Shown here: positions 8,946 through 17,391 of the stretch, in pieces
How the letters are laid out: each line of letters begins with the position of its first letter
Position numbering within the stretch: position 1 is the stretch's first letter
Assembly (NCBI RefSeq): GCF_002073975.1
Contig: NZ_CP020384.1
Coordinates: 3,224,001 to 3,288,000, forward strand
From: Rhodovulum sp. MB263
GTDB lineage: Bacteria > Pseudomonadota > Alphaproteobacteria > Rhodobacterales > Rhodobacteraceae
Length of the DNA: 64,000 nucleotides
Direction: 5' to 3'
Translations under genes and position numbers: made by a program
Notes under the pieces: generated by a model
Databases searched by the model: none
The model's input: the letters and a program-made list of their open reading frames with translations, nothing else
What the model was told of the DNA's origin: nothing

Positions 8946-11509
8946 GCCACCCCCCGCCCGCGTCGCAGACTGGCTTTCGCCAGCCCGGCGATGACCTCGG
9001 CCTGCCCCGGACGGCCGAGATAGAAGCCCTGCGCCTCAACGCAGCCCTCCGCCGTGACCGAAGCCAGCTGTTCGGCCGTTTCGATCCCCTCGGCCGTGAC
9101 GGCGATATCGAGGCTCGCACAAAGCGAACAGACCGCGCGCACAATGGCCGCGGCGCTTGGATCGTTCTCCAGTTCGCGCACGAAGGAGGCATCGATCTTG
9201 ACCTTGTCCAGCGGCAGCACCCGCAGGTAGCGCAACGAGGAATAGCCGGTCCCGAAATCGTCGAGCGCGATCCGCACCCCCATCTTGTGCAGCGCGTCGA
9301 GGGTCCCGAGCGTCTCTGGCCCCTGATTGAGCAACACGCCCTCGGTGATCTCGACCTCGAGCCTGCGCGGGTCGAGCCCCGACGCCGCCAGCGCGGCACG
9401 CACATCCTCGATCACCCCGACACGATGGACCTGGACCGGCGAAAGGTTGACCGCGACCCTCAGATGGGAAGGCCAGGTCGCGGCATCGGCGCAGGCCATT
9501 TCCAGCGCGCGGGCCCCGAGCGGAACGATCAGGCCCAGTTCTTCGGCCATCGGCACGAATTCGGCGGGCGGCACCCGGCCACGCACCGGATCGATCCAGC
9601 GCATCAGCGCCTCGGCCCCGACCAGCTCGCCCGAGGCGATGTCGAAGAGCGGCTGGTATTCCATCACGAACGCGTCGCTCAGCACGGCCTTTCGCAGGTC
9701 CTGTTCGAGCTTGTGCAAGGCGCGCTGCCGCTCGCTCATGTCGGGATCGAAGAACTGGCACCGGCCCCGGCCCGCCGCCTTCACCGCGTAAAGCGCGAGA
9801 TCGGCACTTTTCAGGACATCGGCAGTGCAGGCGCCATCGCCCGGAGCAAGCGCGATGCCGACGCTGCCACCGATGCGCACGGTGTTTCCCTCGATCTCGA
9901 AGGGCGAGGACAGCAGCGCGATGATCCGCTCGCCAAGCCCGCGCGCGCCCTCCGGCTGCACACAGCCACGCTGGATCACCGCGAATTCGTCGCCGCCGAA
10001 ACGGGCCACGGTATCGGCATCGCGCACGGCCCAGCTGAGCCGCGCCGCCACCTGCCGCAGCAAAGCGTCACCGATGCTGTGGCCCAGCGTGTCGTTGACA
10101 TTCTTGAACCGGTCGAGGTCGATGAACAGGACCGCAGCCGGACACTCGGCCCCGGCCTCGGCGATCGCGCGATCGATCTCTTCGCTGAAGGCGCGCCGGT
10201 TGGGCAAGCCGGTCAACGGGTCATGGCGCGCCAGGTGACGGATATTGGCTTCGTGGCTGACCCGTTCGGTGATGTCCTCGGCGATCATCATCCAGCCATC
10301 GGGCGTGGGCTGGATGATGACCGAGACGCTCCCGCCCGCCCGCAATTGCCAGGTGCCGGTCGTCTGATCGCCCCGGGCCACCTTGGCGGCGATGCCGGCG
10401 GCGAACGCGCCGGCCCCCTGCCGCCCCGTATCGACCCGTGCGGCCAGCCGGTCGAGCAGATCGCGCTGGGCAATGCCGGGGACGCAATCGCCGGGGGAGA
10501 GGTCGAAGATCTCGGCCAGGGCCCGGTTCGAGACGGCGACCCGGCCCAGCTTGTCGATCATGCACAGACCGAGCGGCATGTTGCGCACCGATGCCGCGAG
10601 GATCTCACGCTGCAATTCCAGATCGGCGGCAAGGGCGCGGGTCGCCAGCACACTGTCGTGAAACGCCGCAGCAGCCTCGGCGAGAATGCCGATTTCATCG
10701 GTCCGGCCCGGCAGAACCGGCAGAATGGCGGTGTCTTCTCCCCGGGTCAGCCGCCGCATCGCCGCGCTGATCGCGAGGAGTGGCCGACTGACCCTGCACG
10801 TCACCCAGCGCATCGCCATAAGCGCCGCCCCGAGCCCGGCCAGAAGCGCCCCGAGGGTCAGGGCACGGGCGCGTTGCCAGCCGCGCTCGACCGCGGCCGA
10901 GATCTCGGCCGCTTCCGCCCGGACGACCTCGATCAGGTCGTTCACACTGCGCCGGGCATCGGCCTCGGCCACGCGGACACCGGTCTGCATCGCGGCCTCG
11001 GCCTCGGCCAGGGCGCCGCGTTCGTAAAGCAGACCGACCCCGTCGAGTGCGGCCAGATATTCCAGCCAGGCCGCCTTCAGCGATTGTTCGATCGCCTGGG
11101 CGCGCGGCCCGATCCGGAGCCGGTCGAGCCCTTCGATGCCGGCCAGAAACCGCGCGGCGGCGCGGCGCATTTCACGGTCGATCTCTGCGGCCTGCCTGAA
11201 ATCCGTGACCTGCACCCGACGACGCGCCAGAAGCGCATGGGCGTCGAGCGCGATCTCTATCTCGTTGACCGCCAGCAGTTCTGGAAGGGCCACATCGCGC
11301 ATCTTGAGCGAGACCGCGGTCACCGCCCCGATCTGGCCGAGGCTGAGGGCCCCGAGCGCGAGGATCAGCGTCAGGAAGGCGGCCGCAGCAAGCCCGAGCC
11401 CGTTCAGGATGCTGCTTTCACCGCCGCGCAGGGCCGATGCCGGCCGGCCGCCTCCTGCGTCGCTGTCGCGTGACCGCTGCGTCGCGGACTGTTCCAGGTC
11501 GTTCTCCAT
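8942..11509 (-). CDS. Membrane GGDEF-EAL protein with periplasmic sensor and HAMP
   Basis: Inner-membrane c-di-GMP synthase/phosphodiesterase of 855 residues. Order of parts: a transmembrane helix near residues 37-60 (LGLAAAAFLTLILALGALSL), a helical periplasmic region of about 165 residues, a second membrane helix near 225-245, a HAMP linker, a PAS-like segment (MPLGLCMIDKLGRV), a GGDEF domain with intact FGGDEF preceded by RDAD at the I-site position, and an EAL domain with AEALMRW, IALDDFGTG and KVKIDASF. Key EAL acidic residues appear present. Its ATG directly follows the stop (TAG) of the DctP-like gene, so the periplasmic region may read the state of that binding protein. This link is inferred from operon structure. 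Confidence 0.92.
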   Translation of the reverse strand: MENDLEQSATQRSRDSDAGGGRPASALRGGESSILNGLGLAAAAFLTLILALGALSLGQIGAVTAVSLKMRDVALPELLAVNEIEIALDAHALLARRRVQVTDFRQAAEIDREMRRAAARFLAGIEGLDRLRIGPRAQAIEQSLKAAWLEYLAALDGVGLLYERGALAEAEAAMQTGVRVAEADARRSVNDLIEVVRAEAAEISAAVERGWQRARALTLGALLAGLGAALMAMRWVTCRVSRPLLAISAAMRRLTRGEDTAILPVLPGRTDEIGILAEAAAAFHDSVLATRALAADLELQREILAASVRNMPLGLCMIDKLGRVAVSNRALAEIFDLSPGDCVPGIAQRDLLDRLAARVDTGRQGAGAFAAGIAAKVARGDQTTGTWQLRAGGSVSVIIQPTPDGWMMIAEDITERVSHEANIRHLARHDPLTGLPNRRAFSEEIDRAIAEAGAECPAAVLFIDLDRFKNVNDTLGHSIGDALLRQVAARLSWAVRDADTVARFGGDEFAVIQRGCVQPEGARGLGERIIALLSSPFEIEGNTVRIGGSVGIALAPGDGACTADVLKSADLALYAVKAAGRGRCQFFDPDMSERQRALHKLEQDLRKAVLSDAFVMEYQPLFDIASGELVGAEALMRWIDPVRGRVPPAEFVPMAEELGLIVPLGARALEMACADAATWPSHLRVAVNLSPVQVHRVGVIEDVRAALAASGLDPRRLEVEITEGVLLNQGPETLGTLDALHKMGVRIALDDFGTGYSSLRYLRVLPLDKVKIDASFVRELENDPSAAAIVRAVCSLCASLDIAVTAEGIETAEQLASVTAEGCVEAQGFYLGRPGQAEVIAGLAKASLRRGRGVA

Positions 11510-12634
11510 CTATTGCAGGAAGCTCAGATGGCGCCACGTCCGGCGGTCGGCGCGAAACTTCGCGAGCGACGCGTAGACCCGGGCAAAATTCGGATTGAGC
11601 CGGGATTCCTCGGCCACGACCGCCCACCAGGCGGATTCGAAGGCCACCAGCATCGCGGCCGGCCAGCGACGCAGCTCGACCCCTTCGGCCGCGATTGCCC
11701 GCAATGCCTGCGCCTGCAACGCCTCCCCCTCGGCGAGGCTTTGCATGACCATATCGCCGCAGCCCGCCTCAAGGATTGCCTTGTGATGGTCCGGAAGCTC
11801 GGACCAGACCGATTGCGGGATATAGAGATTGACCGTGGCCAGAGGCTGATGCCAGCCGGGAAAATAATAATATTTCAGAAGTTTATGCAATCCGAGCCGC
11901 GCATCTATCGCCGGAAGCGAGAATTCCGCCGCATCTATCCTGCCGGTTTCGAGCGCCTCGAAAAGCTGCTCGGGTCCGACAGCGACAACCTCGGCGCCGA
12001 AGCGCTGCATCACCTTGGCCCCGAGACCGAAGAACCGCATCCGCATTCCGGCGAGATCGTCCACCGACGTCATCTCGTGCGGGAACCATCCCGATGCTTC
12101 GGACGGAATGACGCCGCAGAGGATATTGTGAACGTCATAGGCACGGTACAATTCGCGCGCGATTTCGCGCCCACCACCGTAGAGATACCAGGCCAGATAC
12201 TCGTCGATCGTGGGACCGAAGGGCATGCTTGCAAGCAGACCGAAGGCACTGTCGCGTTCCGTATACCATTCGGCGGCCGCGAGGGCGCCGTCCAGGGCAC
12301 CACGGTTCATCGCGGCGATGGTATCGAGCGCCGGAGCGGCCGCACTCGGCGAGGTGATCGACAGCAGCAATGTATCCCCCGACATCCTCTCGACATGTTC
12401 GGCCAGATCCAGCGCCGTGCGGCCGAGCACCGGCATGTTGACGGGAAAGAACGAGCCGATCCGGAGATGCACCGGCCCGGGCATGCCGCCTTGCAGGTCG
12501 CCCGACACCGCGCCGGTCGGCTGCGCCCCGGCCGGACCGGGCGCCAGCACCGCCCCGAGCAGCAGACCCAGAGCGCACAGGGCTGACAGCACCGGTCGCA
12601 AGGGCATCGGGACTGGCGGAAGGGGGTTGGGCAT
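11510..12634 (-). CDS. TRAP transporter DctP-type periplasmic solute-binding protein (orphan)
   Basis: Periplasmic solute-binding protein of the TRAP (DctP) family, 374 residues. A signal peptide is visible (hydrophobic SALCALGLLLGAVLA, then AGAQ as a likely cleavage site near residue 38). The body has the DctP pattern: RIGSFFPVNMP, the GGGREIARELY region, GMRMRFFGLG and the ligand-pocket region VVAVGPEQLFEALETGRIDAAE. The start at 12634 is preceded by GGAGAG. No DctQ or DctM membrane subunits occur nearby; instead two GGDEF-EAL genes follow at once. It therefore probably acts as a ligand-sensing subunit rather than for uptake, which is inference. The ligand cannot be told from sequence. Confidence 0.88.
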   Translation of the reverse strand: MPNPLPPVPMPLRPVLSALCALGLLLGAVLAPGPAGAQPTGAVSGDLQGGMPGPVHLRIGSFFPVNMPVLGRTALDLAEHVERMSGDTLLLSITSPSAAAPALDTIAAMNRGALDGALAAAEWYTERDSAFGLLASMPFGPTIDEYLAWYLYGGGREIARELYRAYDVHNILCGVIPSEASGWFPHEMTSVDDLAGMRMRFFGLGAKVMQRFGAEVVAVGPEQLFEALETGRIDAAEFSLPAIDARLGLHKLLKYYYFPGWHQPLATVNLYIPQSVWSELPDHHKAILEAGCGDMVMQSLAEGEALQAQALRAIAAEGVELRRWPAAMLVAFESAWWAVVAEESRLNPNFARVYASLAKFRADRRTWRHLSFLQ

Positions 12635-12955
12635 CGCTCTCTCCAGACATGTCGTCCCTTTCCTGACGCAGGGTCAACAACGGCTCGAATTTGGGCATCA
12701 GGACTGAAAGCGTCCTTAAGGGAAACGGTGTCCTGCCTGTGGCCAAGCCCGGCCAATATTGCGGTTTTCGTTCAAAAGAGAGCTATCGAGTGACCGTGAA
12801 CGAATCGAAAACATCTGTTGCGCCGCGACGGGCAGGCTCACCCCGCTTCGGCGAGCGCGAACGAAACCGCGGCTCGCACGTTGAGGGCGGGGGAAGACCG
12901 GGCGCGCGGCGCGGGCCGGAAACCGCCCCTTCACCGCGGCAGCCAAGAGGACCCC
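12635..12955. other. Intergenic region between DctP-like and ExoD genes
   Basis: A 321-base divergent spacer between the minus-strand DctP operon and plus-strand exoD. No coding sequence is convincing. An imperfect inverted repeat is visible: GTTTTCGTTCA near 12761 and TGAACGAATCGAAAAC near 12796, which could be an operator or leader hairpin. AGAGGA at 12945-12950 is the exoD ribosome binding site. Promoters for both directions must lie here but none matches a consensus well enough to place. Confidence 0.4.
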
Positions 12956-13579
12956 ATGGCCCAACCCGAAGAGTTTTCGCAAGACAGTGCAGGCGCGATG
13001 CAGGAGACGCCGGTTTCGGCGGTTCTCGACGCCGTCGATCAGGCGGCGCAGGGCGACCGGCTGTCCGTCAGGCGCATGTTCGAAGCGCTGGGATCGGTCT
13101 CGTTCCTGCCGCTGCTGCTGGCCCCGGCGCTTGCCGTGGTCTCGCCGCTGAGCGGCATTCCCGGGTTTTCGAGCCTCTGCGGGATCAGCATCGCGCTGAT
13201 CGCCGGACAGATGCTTGTCCGGCGCCGCCATCTCTGGGCGCCCGGCTGGCTGATGCGGCGCGAGATCCGTGCCGACCGCGCCCGTTCGGCCGTCGGCTGG
13301 CTGCGCCGCCCGGTGGGCTGGCTGGAATGGGCGGCGCGGCCGCGGCTGAAATTTCTGGTCACGCCGCCGCTGGTGGTCCTGCTCCAGCTACTTTGCCTCT
13401 TCGCCGGCCTGGCGATGCCGTTTCTGGAACTGGTGCCGTTCAGCTCGTCGCTGCTGGGCATGGCCGTGGTCATCCTGTCGGTGGCGATGCTGGCACGCGA
13501 CGGGCTTCTGGCCCTGATCGGCATGGCGCCGTTCGCAGGCGCGCTCGCCGTGATCGTCGGGGTGCTGGAATGGGGATGA
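12956..13579 (+). CDS. exoD: ExoD-family exopolysaccharide synthesis membrane protein
   Basis: ExoD family integral membrane protein, 207 residues, related to Sinorhizobium ExoD, which affects exopolysaccharide production and alkali tolerance. The start at 12956 is set by AGAGGA six bases upstream; the frame continues upstream without a better start. Visible features are the motif RRMFEALGSVSFLPLLL, a central PLSGIPGFSSLCGI segment and four or so hydrophobic helices, the last two near the C-terminus (SSSLLGMAVVILSVAML and GMAPFAGALAVIVGVL). It stands alone between the DctP operon and the stress-response cluster and is followed by a strong hairpin. Biochemical function is unknown for the family. 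Confidence 0.85.
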   Translation: MAQPEEFSQDSAGAMQETPVSAVLDAVDQAAQGDRLSVRRMFEALGSVSFLPLLLAPALAVVSPLSGIPGFSSLCGISIALIAGQMLVRRRHLWAPGWLMRREIRADRARSAVGWLRRPVGWLEWAARPRLKFLVTPPLVVLLQLLCLFAGLAMPFLELVPFSSSLLGMAVVILSVAMLARDGLLALIGMAPFAGALAVIVGVLEWG

Positions 13580-13626
13580 GGACCGGACGCCCCGAACCGG
13601 GGATGGCTGCCCTGCCCGCAGCAAAA

Positions 13627-13652
13627 AGGCGTCCGGAGCAGACCGGACGCCT
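13627..13652. terminator. Hairpin between exoD and entericidin gene
   Basis: Perfect 10-bp stem AGGCGTCCGG / CCGGACGCCT with a 6-base loop. Read on the minus strand it is followed by TTTTT, so it fits a Rho-independent terminator for that strand; it may also stop exoD transcription on the plus strand. Confidence 0.6.
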
Positions 13653-13664
13653 CTGGCAGAAACG

Positions 13665-13688
13665 AAAGGCGGGCCTGGGCCCGCCTTT
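13665..13688 (-). terminator. Terminator of the entericidin gene
   Basis: Perfect 11-bp stem AAAGGCGGGCC / GGCCCGCCTTT with a 2-base loop, 6 bases past the entericidin stop codon on the minus strand and followed there by the T-rich TTTCGTTTCT. Confidence 0.75.
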
Positions 13689-13694
13689 CGTCGG

Positions 13695-13835
13695 TCAGTT
13701 CTGAGCCTCGCGCGCCTCTTGCGAAATCGCGCCACCGGCCGATTGGATATCCTTGCCTGCGCCCTCGACGGTCTCGCAGGCAGCAACACCGAGAAGGGCG
13801 GCGGCGGACAGGCAGAAAACAACGATACGGGTCAT
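13695..13835 (-). CDS. Entericidin EcnA/B-family small lipoprotein
   Basis: A 46-residue entericidin-type lipoprotein. The sequence begins MTRIVVFCLSAAALLGVAAC: a short signal with a lipobox (GVAAC, Cys20), then the family-typical ETVEGAGKDI and a Gly/Ala-rich tail ending REAQN. After lipidation it would be a membrane-anchored peptide of about 27 residues. A strong ribosome binding site (AGGAGGT) lies 4 bases before the ATG. An EcfG-type promoter sits just upstream, inside the end of the histidine-kinase gene, and two hairpins follow. Members of this family are common targets of the alphaproteobacterial general stress response, which agrees with the promoter seen. Confidence 0.88.
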   Translation of the reverse strand: MTRIVVFCLSAAALLGVAACETVEGAGKDIQSAGGAISQEAREAQN

Positions 13836-13864
13836 GGAACCTCCTGTGTCAATCATGGCAGCTC

Positions 13865-13889
13865 AACGCCCCGGCCGCGTTCAGGTTCC
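13865..13889 (-). promoter_or_regulatory. EcfG-type promoter of the entericidin gene
   Basis: On the minus strand GGAAC (13885-13889), a 16-base spacer and CGTT (13865-13868) match the EcfG consensus GGAAC-N16/17-CGTT exactly. It points at the entericidin gene 30 bases downstream. The -35 element lies in the last codons/stop region of the histidine-kinase gene. Confidence 0.8.
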
Positions 13890-15707
13890 CTCGGAAACGC
13901 CGCCGGATGCGGCTTCTTCCTCCGCCTCGGCGTCGTCCTCCTCGGGCGAGGCCCCCATCGGGGCAAAGGTCACATGAAGCTCGTAGCGATCGGGTTCGGA
14001 ATGCACCTCGAATTCGGCATCGAGCTGAGCCGCGAAGGAGGAGATGAGCTGCCGGCCCATGCCCGAACTGTCCGCGACGCTGCCATTCACCGGGCCCGGA
14101 TCGGGCTCCTCGCTGCGGGAATTGACCACGCTGAGGCAGATCCGCCCGTCCTCGAGCGTCTGCAGCGCCATGGTGATCCATGCCGGCTCGCCGTCGGGCG
14201 GCGTCCCGCAATACTTGACGGCATTGATCGCGGCCTCGGTCGCAAGAAGCGACAGCGGGACCGACTGATCGGGATTGACCTCGACGGGGCTGAACTGGGT
14301 GGCGATCTTGACGCTCTTCTCGGCGCCACCGATATCGCTGACCACGACCAGCTGGCGGATGATGTCGTCGAGCAGCCTGTCGGCGCGAACCATCGACAGC
14401 TTGCGGGCCATGTAGAGATAGCGGTGGATCGCGGCAAGCGCCATCACCCGGTCCTGCACCCGCTTCAGAAGGCGCCGCGCCTCGGCGCTGCGGGCATTGC
14501 GGATCTGCATGTTCATCAGCGAGGTGATGAGCTGGAGGTTGTTCTTGACCCGGTGATGAACCTCTTTCAGCAGGATCGTCTTCTCGGCCAGATCCTCCTC
14601 GAGCGCGCGGTCCTGTTCGGCCAGGCGCCGGGTCATGCTGCGGAAGGCCTCGGCGACGACTTCGAGCTCATGCGGGGCGTGATCGAGCCGGGCCTGGCCG
14701 AAATCGGTATGTCCGCTGGCATAGAGCCGCATCCAGCTCTGCAGCCGCTGGATGTGACGGATCACCAGCCGGTGCACGGCGAAATAGGCAACGACGATAC
14801 CCGCCACCCACATCAGGATCGGAAAATAGAGCGCCAATGCCCGACCTGTCATCGGCATCGAGTTGTTGCGGTCGGGCGCCCAGCTTCCCATCACGAAAAT
14901 GCGGTCGTCGATGACCGGAACCACGGCGAAATCGCGGGTCTCGCCAAGCCGGTTGGTGCCGCGGAAGGACTGCCGTCCCGCCTCGGCGAGCGCCTCGAGG
15001 CTATGCTGGCGCGGCAGCACCTCTTCGAAATTGTCGGGCGGCGCGCCCTCGTCCCGCGTGGCCGCCTCGGCGGTGAGGAATTCGCCATCGCGGTCGAACA
15101 CCAGAAGATCGACCTCGGCCCCGCCGTCATCGAGCGTGTAATAGGCCGCGGCATAGGGCATCGAGATCACCACGAAGCCCTGCAGGACCGTCTCCTCGTA
15201 GACCGGCACGCTCACCCGCACGACCCGGGCGCCCTGCAGCGGGACGCTGAACCGGGTATCGACCCGGGGCTCCGGATCGCGCAGCAGATTGAGGAAATAG
15301 GCCTGATCGACGATGCTGAGACGTTCGCCGCTCGACGAGCAGGTGATGCTGCCATCGGGCTCGACGAAACCGGCGAACAGATAGGTAGGGTTGTCCTTGA
15401 CCAGCCGCGCCATCACCGCGTCGCAGGAAATGCCGCCGCCCTCGAACACCACATTGGCCGCGGCAACCGAGCGGGCCGCGCCGAAGGCCTCCTGGATCAG
15501 CGCCTGGGTCCGCACCGCGGCGCGCTGGGTCCGGTCCATGAGCGCCACGCCCGAAAGCCGTTCTGTCTCGTGCAGGACCTTCGAGGTCTGCGACACCGAG
15601 ATCAGCCCCAGCGGCAGCATGGCGACGGTCAGGGCACCGATCAGCCAGAGCGCCAGGCTCTTGGTCAGACGGCGCGTCGAAATGCGCGCCTTGAGAGTAT
15701 CGGTCAT
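13881..15707 (-). CDS. HisKA_2/HWE-type sensor histidine kinase of the general stress response
   Basis: Membrane sensor kinase of 608 residues. A first membrane helix near residues 18-40, a periplasmic region of about 260 residues (Cache-like by layout), a second helix near 290-312, a HAMP-like linker, and a HisKA_2 dimerisation segment with EVHHRVKNNLQ near residue 380; then an HATPase_c domain (TEAAINAVKY, GMGRQLI). This class of kinase phosphorylates PhyR in alphaproteobacteria. Its ATG overlaps the ecfG stop by 4 bases, so nepR, ecfG and this gene form one operon. It is therefore the likely input (or phosphatase) for the PhyR gene across the divergent promoter. The signal sensed is unknown. 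Confidence 0.88.
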   Translation of the reverse strand: MTDTLKARISTRRLTKSLALWLIGALTVAMLPLGLISVSQTSKVLHETERLSGVALMDRTQRAAVRTQALIQEAFGAARSVAAANVVFEGGGISCDAVMARLVKDNPTYLFAGFVEPDGSITCSSSGERLSIVDQAYFLNLLRDPEPRVDTRFSVPLQGARVVRVSVPVYEETVLQGFVVISMPYAAAYYTLDDGGAEVDLLVFDRDGEFLTAEAATRDEGAPPDNFEEVLPRQHSLEALAEAGRQSFRGTNRLGETRDFAVVPVIDDRIFVMGSWAPDRNNSMPMTGRALALYFPILMWVAGIVVAYFAVHRLVIRHIQRLQSWMRLYASGHTDFGQARLDHAPHELEVVAEAFRSMTRRLAEQDRALEEDLAEKTILLKEVHHRVKNNLQLITSLMNMQIRNARSAEARRLLKRVQDRVMALAAIHRYLYMARKLSMVRADRLLDDIIRQLVVVSDIGGAEKSVKIATQFSPVEVNPDQSVPLSLLATEAAINAVKYCGTPPDGEPAWITMALQTLEDGRICLSVVNSRSEEPDPGPVNGSVADSSGMGRQLISSFAAQLDAEFEVHSEPDRYELHVTFAPMGASPEEDDAEAEEEAASGGVSEGT

Positions 15708-16258
15708 GCAGGTCGCTTGGAGGAAAGACCGGCCAGCGTCACCGCATCGGTCATCGCCAGATCATCGTCATCGTTCAGATGCATCAGCTCGGCCAGCCGC
15801 ACCCGGGCCCTGTTGACCCGGCTCTTGATGGTGCCCACGGCACAGCCACAGGTCGCGGCGGCCTCCTCGTAGGAGAAGCCTTCGGCGCCGACCAGGATCA
15901 GCGCCTCGCGCTGCTCGTCGGGCAGCTTGACGAAGGCGACCTTGAAGTCCTCCAGCGCAAGCCGGCCGTCGTGATGCGGTTTTTCCGACAGATGCGCGGC
16001 AAGCGCGCCATCCGGGTCTTCGACCTCGCGACGCCGCTTGCGATGCATCGAATAATAGGTGTTGCGCAGGATCGTGAACAGCCAGGCCCTCAGGTTCGTA
16101 CCGGGCTCGAACTTGTCGAAATTGCTCCAGGCCTTGACGATCGCATCCTGCACCAGGTCATCGGCCGTCGCCGAATTGCGCGTCAGGCTGAGAGCAAAGG
16201 CCCGCATCGCCGGAAGATGCGTCACCAAGTCTTCCCGGGGGTCCGAAGCCACGCTCAC
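15704..16258 (-). CDS. ecfG: EcfG general stress response sigma factor
   Basis: ECF sigma factor of the EcfG group, 184 residues. Region 2 includes SATADDLVQDAIVKAW and LFTILRN; region 4 includes LPDEQREALILVGAEGFSY with the helix-turn-helix GCAVGTIKSRVNRAR. The start is GTG at 16258, which shares GTGA with the nepR stop codon; such overlap supports translational coupling between anti-sigma factor and sigma factor. EcfG is normally held by NepR and freed when phospho-PhyR binds NepR. The exact EcfG consensus is found at four places around this gene, including its own promoter, which implies autoregulation. Confidence 0.92.
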   Translation of the reverse strand: MSVASDPREDLVTHLPAMRAFALSLTRNSATADDLVQDAIVKAWSNFDKFEPGTNLRAWLFTILRNTYYSMHRKRRREVEDPDGALAAHLSEKPHHDGRLALEDFKVAFVKLPDEQREALILVGAEGFSYEEAAATCGCAVGTIKSRVNRARVRLAELMHLNDDDDLAMTDAVTLAGLSSKRPA

Positions 16259-16407
16259 GTATCGCCACCCTTGCCATTGCTGCCATTGGACGCCTCGCTG
16301 CCAGTGCCCCGCAGCTGCTCGAGCAGCTTGAGGAAGCGGTCCGGGACCTGTTCCTCCACGGCTTGCGCGTAGACGCGCCGCAAATTGTCGTCGATTTGCT
16401 CTTCCAT
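16255..16407 (-). CDS. nepR: NepR anti-sigma factor
   Basis: Small NepR-type anti-sigma factor, 50 residues from the ATG at 16407, which has AGGGG 6 bases upstream; an in-frame ATG at 16434 would add nine residues but lacks a good ribosome binding site. The conserved core is visible: IDDNLRRVYAQAVEEQVPDR, then FLKLLEQLR, followed by a Ser/Asn/Gly-rich tail. This two-helix core is the part known to clamp EcfG or the sigma-like domain of PhyR. It lies first in the nepR-ecfG-kinase operon and is divergent from phyR, the standard order for this locus. Confidence 0.9.
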   Translation of the reverse strand: MEEQIDDNLRRVYAQAVEEQVPDRFLKLLEQLRGTGSEASNGSNGKGGDT

Positions 16408-16465
16408 GCGACCCCTACGGTCCTTGTGTTCCATTCCGGTCGGCCCGCCCTAACTTTCAGACTGC

Positions 16466-16497
16466 GGAACCAAACGCGGGTGATTGCGTTCGGTTCC
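16466..16497. promoter_or_regulatory. Bidirectional EcfG-type promoter between nepR and phyR
   Basis: Plus strand: GGAAC (16466-16470), 16-base spacer, CGTT (16487-16490), pointing to phyR. Minus strand: GGAAC (16493-16497), 16-base spacer, CGTT (16473-16476), pointing to nepR-ecfG. Both match the EcfG consensus exactly and they overlap almost fully, so one near-palindromic 32-bp block carries both promoters. Confidence 0.85.
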
Positions 16498-16526
16498 CAT
16501 GAGACATTGTTTTTTCGAGGTCGCGC

Positions 16527-17345
16527 ATGACGCATGCACCACATTCTGACGATCTTTCCCGGGTGATCGGGTCGGAACTGCCCTATCTCAGACGCTACGC
16601 GCGGGCGCTGACCGGCAGCCAGACCAGCGGCGACGCCTATGCGATCGCAACACTCGAGGCGATCCTTTCAGATCGGGAGGTCTTCGAACAGGGGCTGCCG
16701 CCAAAGGTCGCGCTGTTCAAGGCGTTCAACCGCATCTGGGGGTCCTCGGGCGCGCCCCTGAGCGAGTCGCAGCCCGCTTCGGGCATCGAGGCGCAGGCGC
16801 AGTCCCGGCTTGCAGGCCTGACCCGCAACACCCGCGAGGCCCTGCTCCTGCATTCGATCGAGGCGTTCACGACCGAGGAGGTCGGCGCGATCATGGGCCT
16901 GCCGGGCAGCGAGGCCGAACAGCTGATCCGGATCGCCCGCGACGAAATGGCCCGCAGCATTTCCGGGCGGGTGCTGATCATCGAGGACGAGGCGATCATC
17001 GCCATCGACATCTCGGCCATCGTCCAGGGTCTGGGCCATGAAGTGACCGGGATCGGCCGCACCCGGCGCGGTGCCGTCGATCTGGCGAAGAAGACCCCGC
17101 CGGATCTGATCCTTGCCGACATCCAGCTGGCCGACAAATCCTCCGGGATCGACGCGGTCAACGACATTCTGGCCGAACTCGGCGACCGGCCGGTGGTCTT
17201 CATCACCGCCTTCCCCGAACGCCTGCTGACCGGCGAACGGCCGGAACCCGCCTTCCTGATCTCGAAACCCTATACAGAGGACCAGGTGCGCTCGGCGGTG
17301 AGCCAGGCGATGTTCTTCTCGAGTACCGAGACGCTCGGCGCCTGA
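16527..17345 (+). CDS. phyR: PhyR response regulator / anti-anti-sigma factor
   Basis: PhyR, 272 residues. The N-terminal half (about 1-140) is sigma-factor-like (YLRRYARALTG, LLHSIEAFTTEEVGAIMGLPG) and mimics EcfG. The C-terminal half is a receiver domain: acidic pocket IIEDEA, phospho-acceptor Asp198 in LILADIQL, Thr in VFITAF and Lys in LISKPY. When phosphorylated the sigma-like half binds NepR and releases EcfG. It is divergent from nepR-ecfG and shares the bidirectional EcfG promoter; a strong terminator follows. Length and domain order are normal for the family. Confidence 0.93.
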   Translation: MTHAPHSDDLSRVIGSELPYLRRYARALTGSQTSGDAYAIATLEAILSDREVFEQGLPPKVALFKAFNRIWGSSGAPLSESQPASGIEAQAQSRLAGLTRNTREALLLHSIEAFTTEEVGAIMGLPGSEAEQLIRIARDEMARSISGRVLIIEDEAIIAIDISAIVQGLGHEVTGIGRTRRGAVDLAKKTPPDLILADIQLADKSSGIDAVNDILAELGDRPVVFITAFPERLLTGERPEPAFLISKPYTEDQVRSAVSQAMFFSSTETLGA

Positions 17346-17391
17346 ACGCCGTCCCCTGGGGCGGGCGTCAGCGGACAGCTCTGAAACAGTC

